Of a DNA stretch of 8,518 nucleotides, positions 5,544 to 8,518 are shown piece after piece (position 1 is the first letter of the stretch; each line of letters opens with the position of its first letter). Source of the stretch: Alistipes sp. (GTDB lineage: Bacteria; Bacteroidota; Bacteroidia; Bacteroidales; Rikenellaceae). The stretch lies in NCBI GenBank assembly GCA_031285485.1, contig JAITWC010000132.1, positions 1-8,518 of the forward strand. The letters are read 5' to 3'. A program made the position numbers and the translations under genes. The notes under the pieces are model-generated. The model saw only the letters and a list, made by a program, of their open reading frames with translations. It was not told the DNA's origin and searched no databases.

Positions 5544-6327
5544 GTGCCTCTATCGCACGCAGTGCCTCCGGGCCGATGGAGAGCGAATTGTCGTTGACAA
5601 AGAGTGCGATGTGGTTGTCTATCACCCCGTCATTCATCTCGCGGGCGTGCGCCCTGATGAACTCGCGCGAGGCCGCGGGGTGGGCGAAACCGTATTCGAT
5701 GCTGCGGCGTATCAGCCCCTCCACATCGCGCACAACCTTCGGCGGCAGTCCGCACCGCGCCACGATCGCCCCAAGAGGCAGCGGCAGCCCGCCCGTGGCC
5801 CTGTCCCATTCGACGCCCAGGTCGGCGACGAGTTCCAGCCCGTGTTCGTGCCACGTGAAGCGCCCCTCATGGATCAGCACCCCCGCGTCGACATCGCCGC
5901 GCGCTACCGCGGGTGCGATCTCCGAAAACATCATCGGCCGCAGGTCGGTGATGGTGGGATAGAGCTTTTGTAGCAGCAGGTTAGCGGTGGTGCGAAGGCC
6001 GGGGATGGCGACTGTTTTAATCTCTCCGGCTCCCGGGCGGGTGACGAAAACGGGACCGTTGCCGCTGCCGAGCGCGCTGCCGCTGTCGAGCAGAGTGTAT
6101 CGGTCGGTGATTGCGGGCAGTGCGGCGTAGCTGATCTTGCAGATGTCGGGGCTGCCTTCTCCGCTGCCGCCGTCGGCCGACACCCGCCGGTTCAGTTCCT
6201 CGATATCGGCAAAGTCGACCTCAAACCGATACCCGCCCGTCCCGATCCGCCCGTTGACCAGCGCATCGAACATGAAGGTGTCGTTCGGACAGGGAGATAT
6301 GTTCAGGGTCAAAGTCAATGGTAACAT
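5524..6327 (-). CDS. mqnD: 1,4-dihydroxy-6-naphthoate synthase
   Basis: MqnD converts cyclic dehypoxanthine futalosine to 1,4-dihydroxy-6-naphthoate, the step two after MqnB in the futalosine menaquinone pathway. The 267-residue protein has the periplasmic-binding-protein-like fold of the family but no signal peptide, so it is cytoplasmic. Motifs: NISPCPNDTFMFDALVNG (9-26), DICKISYAALP (61-71), ALGSGNGPVFV (85-95), AIPGLRTTANLLL (107-119), AGVLIHEGRFTW (148-159) with the conserved His153 expected in catalysis, and LPLPLGAI (181-188). The start at 6327 places the first beta strand immediately after the initiator. No Shine-Dalgarno or good TAnnTTTG is visible upstream (TATGTTGA at 6347-6354 is only a partial match). 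It lies downstream of rnpB and the 41-bp repeat array on the same strand and overlaps the end of mqnB by 20 bp tail to tail. Confidence 0.93.
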   Translation of the reverse strand: MLPLTLTLNISPCPNDTFMFDALVNGRIGTGGYRFEVDFADIEELNRRVSADGGSGEGSPDICKISYAALPAITDRYTLLDSGSALGSGNGPVFVTRPGAGEIKTVAIPGLRTTANLLLQKLYPTITDLRPMMFSEIAPAVARGDVDAGVLIHEGRFTWHEHGLELVADLGVEWDRATGGLPLPLGAIVARCGLPPKVVRDVEGLIRRSIEYGFAHPAASREFIRAHAREMNDGVIDNHIALFVNDNSLSIGPEALRAIEALTGVTF

Positions 6328-6347
6328 GAAAGGGGATTGCTAAATCA

Positions 6348-6365
6348 ACATAGTTCACATAGTTT
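6348..6365. repeat. Two-copy 9-bp tandem repeat upstream of mqnD
   Basis: ACATAGTTC (6348-6356) is followed directly by ACATAGTTT (6357-6365). The pair lies 21-38 bp before the mqnD ATG, where a promoter or operator would be expected. It is AT-rich in contrast to the neighbouring array. Function unknown. Confidence 0.55.
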
Positions 6366-6386
6366 GAGAGGTCGTCCCGCGACCCC

Positions 6387-6575
6387 GCGGCGCTCCGTCC
6401 GAAGTCTCGGAAACCCTCCCGCGGCTTGCGGCGCCCCGTCCGAAGATTCGGAAACCCTCCCGCGGCCTGCGGCGCCCCGTCCGAAGATTCGGAAACCCTC
6501 CCGCGGCTTGCGGCGCTCCGTCCGAAGTCTCGGAAACCTTCCCGCAATCCGCGGCGTTCCGTCCGAAGTTCCGGA
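6387..6575. repeat. Tandem array of a 41-bp GC-rich unit, about 4.6 copies
   Basis: Full units lie at 6387-6427, 6428-6468, 6469-6509 and 6510-6550, with a partial fifth at 6551-6575 and a diverged unit tail just before 6387. Each starts GCGGCG and carries a TCCGA...TCGGA palindrome. In units 2 and 3 it is TCCGAAGATTCGGA (6-bp arms); in units 1 and 4 it is TCCGAAGTCTCGGA (5-bp arms); unit 5 keeps 4-bp arms. Units 1 and 4 share GCTCC where 2 and 3 have GCCCC, an A-B-B-A arrangement. The period is not a multiple of three and the unit lacks stop codons in all six frames, so open frames across it are not evidence of coding. It fills most of the rnpB-mqnD gap. There are no spacers, so it is not a CRISPR array. 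Confidence 0.9.
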
Positions 6576-6585
6576 CGATATAAAT

Positions 6586-6623
6586 CGACGCTTTATTGCC
6601 AATTCCGATAAAAGAAAGCGTCG
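6586..6623 (-). terminator. Stem-loop at the 3' end of rnpB
   Basis: CGACGCTTT (6586-6594) and AAAGCGTCG (6615-6623) form a perfect 9-bp inverted repeat with a 20-nt loop. On the rnpB strand the loop starts with TCTTTTATC and the stem is followed by ATTTATATCG. It is probably a terminator or processing signal, although the downstream T content is modest. Its upstream arm overlaps the 3' strand of the RNase P P1 helix. Confidence 0.5.
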
Positions 6624-7024
6624 CAGGGGCTGTAAGCCGGGTTCTGTGGCCGTTCGGGCGGTGGAGCGCGTGACCGCTCGTCCCGCCTTTTCGGCCCTCT
6701 GCCATTTATCTCGGACGGCCGTCGCCGGCAGCCTCATCAGCGATCTACCCTTCGGCATGGGGCGAGTAACCCTCGTAGCGCCGATATACATGATCTTGCA
6801 ACCCGTCGTCGCGTCGTGCCGCGAGTGTCGCCACCCGCGCGGTGGGCTCTTACCCCGCCGTTTCACCCTTGCCGTTCCGGGTCACCCCGTGCGGCGGTCT
6901 GTTCTCTGTTACGCCATACAGGCCCTTGCGAACCTCTTCCCGTTAGGAAGGACGGCACTCTGTGTTGCCCGGACTTTCCTCCGGTCTCCTGGCGGAGGCC
7001 GGCGGCAGAGCGCCCCTGCGGCGC
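6618..7024 (-). ncRNA. rnpB: RNase P RNA (bacterial type A)
   Basis: This is the catalytic RNA that removes 5' leaders from pre-tRNAs. On the minus strand the universal blocks appear in order: GAGGAAAGTCCGGGCAACAC near the 5' end (complement of about 6962-6981), AACAGAGAACAGACCGCC, GGTGAAACGGCGGGGTAAG and GAGCCCACC in the middle (about 6841-6870), AGATAAATGG, and finally ACAGAACCCGGCTTACAG near the 3' end (about 6631-6648). Ends were set by the P1 helix: GCGCCGCAGGGGC at 7024-7012 pairs with GCCCCTGCGACGC at 6630-6618 with one C-A mismatch. The resulting 407 nt is normal for the family. The 5' end at 7024 also sits 6 bp after a -7 promoter element. Several long open frames cross this gene on both strands and should be ignored. 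Confidence 0.96.
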
Positions 7025-7029
7025 CGAGA

Positions 7030-7037
7030 CAAAATTA
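7030..7037 (-). promoter_or_regulatory. -7 promoter element for rnpB
   Basis: TAATTTTG on the minus strand matches TAnnTTTG. The predicted RNA 5' end (G at 7024) lies 6 bp beyond it, the spacing expected for this element. The upstream sequence (7038-7060) is very AT-rich with repeated TAATT. No exact -33 TTTG is seen. Confidence 0.65.
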
Positions 7038-7099
7038 CTAATTAATAATTACTAACCACTACTGTTGCGTTAAATGTTTTTTTTGACGAGGTCTTGCCG

Positions 7100-7107
7100 T
7101 ATCTTTG
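7100..7107 (+). promoter_or_regulatory. -7 promoter element for the glycosyltransferase gene
   Basis: TATCTTTG matches TAnnTTTG; transcription would start near 7113, leaving a leader of about 12 nt before the ATG at 7125. A T-run ending in TTTG (7082-7085) lies 14 bp upstream, closer than the usual 19-21 bp. The element argues against the in-frame ATG at 7074, which lies upstream of it. Confidence 0.6.
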
Positions 7108-7124
7108 CGGAACAATTTCCGGAC

Positions 7125-8291
7125 ATGGATATCATCGCACAATACTTCAACGCCGCCGTCGGGATGTACGGCACACTCGGGCTGGGACTGATGGGGGCGC
7201 TCATCGTGTTGTTCGCCATACAGATGCGCTACTATCTGGGGCTGTTCCGGCGGCTGCCGTCGTTCAGGATCGGGGGGCGGCGCGACTCGCGCGACGGTGC
7301 GGGCTCGATTTCGGTGGTGGTGGTGATGGGCGACGACTATCTGTGGGTCGAGAACAGCCTGCCCGCGCTGCTGGCGCAGGACTACGAACCGTTCGAGGTG
7401 ATAGTGGTGTATGTGGGCAACAACGGCGAGTTTGCCGAGACACTGGAGGCGGTGTCGGTGTCGGAACCGAGGTTCCGGGTGAGCCGCGTCAAGCAGCACC
7501 CGCTGTTCCCCATCTCCAACAAGATGGCGATAAACATAGGTATCAAGGCCGCCCGGCACGACAACATCGTCATCACCACGCCCGACGCCCACCCCGCCTC
7601 GCACAGGTGGCTGTCGCTCATGGCCAGGGGGTTTGCCAAGGGCGAGATAGTGATCGGCTACTGCGGCGTGGAGCCTTCGCGGGGGCTGGCCGACAAGCTG
7701 ATCCGTTCGTCGCGCATGTTTTCGTCGCTGCTCTACCTCACCGCGGCTATCCGCCGCAAGCCATACCGCGGCACGATTCACAACATGGGGTTCGCGCGCG
7801 AACTTTACTTCCGGCACAAGGGCTTCGGCCACCTCAACATGAATCTGGGCGAGGACGACCTGTTCATGCAGCAGATCGTGACGCGCGACAACTACACCAT
7901 AGTGGTGCACCCCAAGGCCACCGTGCGGCAGACGAAGTGGGGAGGGCTCGGGTGGTGGCTGGGCGAGTGCCGGCTGCGCAACCACGCCTATCCGTTCTAT
8001 CCTTTCCGCGTCCGTTGGTACATCGGTCTGGAGGCGGGCAGCAGGCTGTTGTTTTTCGTCGCCGCCGCCGCCGCTGCCGTCCTGATGCCTTTCGAGGTGC
8101 GGGTGGGCGTGGGCGGCGTGGCGGCGCTGCGCTTCGCGGCGGTGATGTTGCAGATGCGCAGGGTGGCCCGGCGGCTGGGCGAGAGGCGTCTCGTGCCGCT
8201 CTACTTTCTGAACGACCTGTTCGAGCCGCTGTTCGGGATCGGGGTCGTGGTGTCGCGCATGGTCAGGCCGATCCGCGAGGTGTGGAGATAA
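7125..8291 (+). CDS. Membrane-anchored family-2 glycosyltransferase
   Basis: The 388-residue protein starts with a hydrophobic membrane segment (about 12-33, GMYGTLGLGLMGALIVLF) and a basic stretch. A GT-A domain follows: SISVVVVMGDDYLWVENSLP (61-80), QDYEPFEVIVVYVGNNGE (85-102), PISNKMAINIGIKAARHDNI (129-148), TTPDAHPAS (151-159, in the position of the metal-binding DxD motif), GFARELYFRHKGF (222-234) and GEDDLFMQQI (242-251, catalytic-base ED). RQTKW (268-272) stands where processive enzymes have Q/RxxRW. The C-terminus has further hydrophobic segments at about 306-321 and 358-378. It probably transfers a sugar to a lipid- or membrane-linked acceptor at the cytoplasmic face during envelope polysaccharide synthesis; donor and acceptor are unknown. 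The ATG at 7125 was chosen over 7074 because of the promoter at 7100-7107. It stands alone, divergent from rnpB. Confidence 0.85.
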   Translation: MDIIAQYFNAAVGMYGTLGLGLMGALIVLFAIQMRYYLGLFRRLPSFRIGGRRDSRDGAGSISVVVVMGDDYLWVENSLPALLAQDYEPFEVIVVYVGNNGEFAETLEAVSVSEPRFRVSRVKQHPLFPISNKMAINIGIKAARHDNIVITTPDAHPASHRWLSLMARGFAKGEIVIGYCGVEPSRGLADKLIRSSRMFSSLLYLTAAIRRKPYRGTIHNMGFARELYFRHKGFGHLNMNLGEDDLFMQQIVTRDNYTIVVHPKATVRQTKWGGLGWWLGECRLRNHAYPFYPFRVRWYIGLEAGSRLLFFVAAAAAAVLMPFEVRVGVGGVAALRFAAVMLQMRRVARRLGERRLVPLYFLNDLFEPLFGIGVVVSRMVRPIREVWR

Positions 8292-8403
8292 CGGATCTGT
8301 TTTTTGCGGCGGCCCTGTCGCGCCGGGCGGTGCCGTCGGTTTCGATTTTCGCGGCAAATTCGCCGTTCCCGCTCTCTGCCGACGATCGGCAAGAAGCAAA
8401 TAG
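8292..8403. other. Spacer between the glycosyltransferase gene and the IS element
   Basis: No convincing gene or RNA is visible here. A TTTTTT run at 8300-8305 follows the glycosyltransferase stop without a hairpin before it. TGCCGA/TCGGCA (8377-8382/8386-8391) forms a 6-bp hairpin with a CGA loop and no T-tract. This is probably ordinary intergenic sequence interrupted by the insertion sequence. Confidence 0.4.
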
Positions 8404-8429
8404 TGGAGTTCCTAACTTAGCCCGCACAA

Positions 8430-8458
8430 AAAGTTAAGCCAAAACAAAACTTAACTTT
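8430..8458. repeat. Inverted repeat before the transposase start
   Basis: AAAGTTAAG (8430-8438) and CTTAACTTT (8450-8458) form a perfect 9-bp inverted repeat with an 11-nt A-rich loop. The right arm contains most of a promoter-like octamer. It may bind transposase, limit read-through from outside, or be an operator. Confidence 0.6.
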
Positions 8459-8459
8459 G
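8452..8459 (+). promoter_or_regulatory. Putative -7 element for the IS transposase
   Basis: TAACTTTG matches TAnnTTTG and ends five bases before the ATG at 8464. With the usual spacing, transcription would begin at or within a base or two of the A of that ATG, giving a leaderless or nearly leaderless mRNA. Confidence 0.4.
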
Positions 8460-8463
8460 GGCA

Positions 8464-8518
8464 ATGGAAAAGAGCATTGAAAAAAGGAATTACGATCGTG
8501 CGTTCAAGGAGCGCGCGG
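8464..8518 (+). CDS. IS3-family transposase OrfA, N-terminus only
   Basis: The first 18 codons read MEKSIEKRNYDRAFKERA before the window ends. The Y-D-R-x-F-K-E pattern followed by Ala or a similar residue is typical of the helix-turn-helix start of IS3-type OrfA proteins (commonly RxYxxxFKxxAV). OrfA binds the element's ends; OrfB, made by frameshift, carries the DDE catalytic domain. With so few residues the subgroup cannot be named, and another HTH_Tnp_1 (PF01527-like) protein is possible. Confidence 0.65.
   Translation, partial: MEKSIEKRNYDRAFKERA

Larger units (their letters stand above)
8404..8518 (+). mobile_element. Left end of an IS3-family insertion sequence (truncated by window edge)
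   Basis: A drop in GC content from about 8396 leads to a transposase start at 8464. The left boundary is placed at TGGAGTTCCTAAC because IS3 elements begin with TG, but the terminal inverted repeat cannot be confirmed without the right end, and no target duplication can be tested. Confidence 0.5.

Noticed and set aside
6387..6575. CRISPR array
   Set aside because: Units are directly adjacent with no unique spacers, and no cas gene is near.
6337..7041. Long open frames on both strands across the 41-bp array and rnpB
   Set aside because: The repeat unit has no stop codons in any frame and the remainder is RNase P RNA, which accounts for the open frames. The encoded repeats (for example GFPNLRTGRR) are translation artefacts.
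7074..7124. Upstream in-frame start for the glycosyltransferase
   Set aside because: It precedes the -7 element at 7100-7107, so the predicted transcript would not contain it, and the extra 17 residues do not resemble a signal peptide.

Overview
The window looks like chromosomal DNA from a GC-rich member of the Bacteroidota, most likely an Alistipes-like (Rikenellaceae) gut bacterium. Three things point there. Five genes are preceded by the Bacteroidota -7 promoter element TAnnTTTG. Start codons lack strong Shine-Dalgarno sequences. The truncated element at the right edge begins like the IS3-family transposases common in that phylum. The genus is an inference from style and gene content, not a computed assignment.

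Layout, left to right. (1) Positions 1-293, minus strand: the N-terminal third of a precorrin-2 C20-methyltransferase (cobI/cbiL, corrin synthesis), running off the left edge. (2) 337-741, plus: a small hotdog-fold acyl-CoA thioesterase, divergent from cobI across 43 bp that carry two promoter elements facing each other. (3) 860-1885, minus: thiL (thiamine-phosphate kinase). (4) 1944-2531, plus: adk (adenylate kinase, short-LID type), divergent from thiL with the two -7 elements one base apart. (5) 2532-2722: a structured intergenic spacer with a 21-bp direct repeat and two hairpins. (6) 2723-4972, plus: a long RelA/SpoT-family (p)ppGpp enzyme whose synthetase centre is intact but whose HD hydrolase centre has lost several catalytic positions. 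(7) 4965-5543, plus: mqnB (futalosine hydrolase), starting inside the rel stop region. (8) 5524-6327, minus: mqnD (1,4-dihydroxy-6-naphthoate synthase), overlapping the end of mqnB tail to tail. (9) 6348-6575: a short 9-bp tandem and a 41-bp tandem array. (10) 6618-7024, minus: RNase P RNA (rnpB), with its promoter and a 3' stem-loop. (11) 7125-8291, plus: a membrane-anchored family-2 glycosyltransferase. (12) About 8404-8518: the left end of an IS3-type insertion sequence with the first 18 codons of its transposase.

Functionally this is mostly core metabolism: cofactor synthesis (cobalamin, thiamine diphosphate, menaquinone), adenine nucleotide balance, the stringent response and tRNA maturation. 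MqnB and MqnD are successive enzymes of the futalosine route, so the organism probably makes menaquinone that way and not by the classical o-succinylbenzoate (Men) route. No wholly new multi-gene system is visible. The points most worth a second look are the degenerate hydrolase site of the Rel protein, the 41-bp hairpin repeat array between rnpB and mqnD, a possible switch between the rnpB P1 helix and its 3' stem-loop, and the tightly packed divergent promoters.
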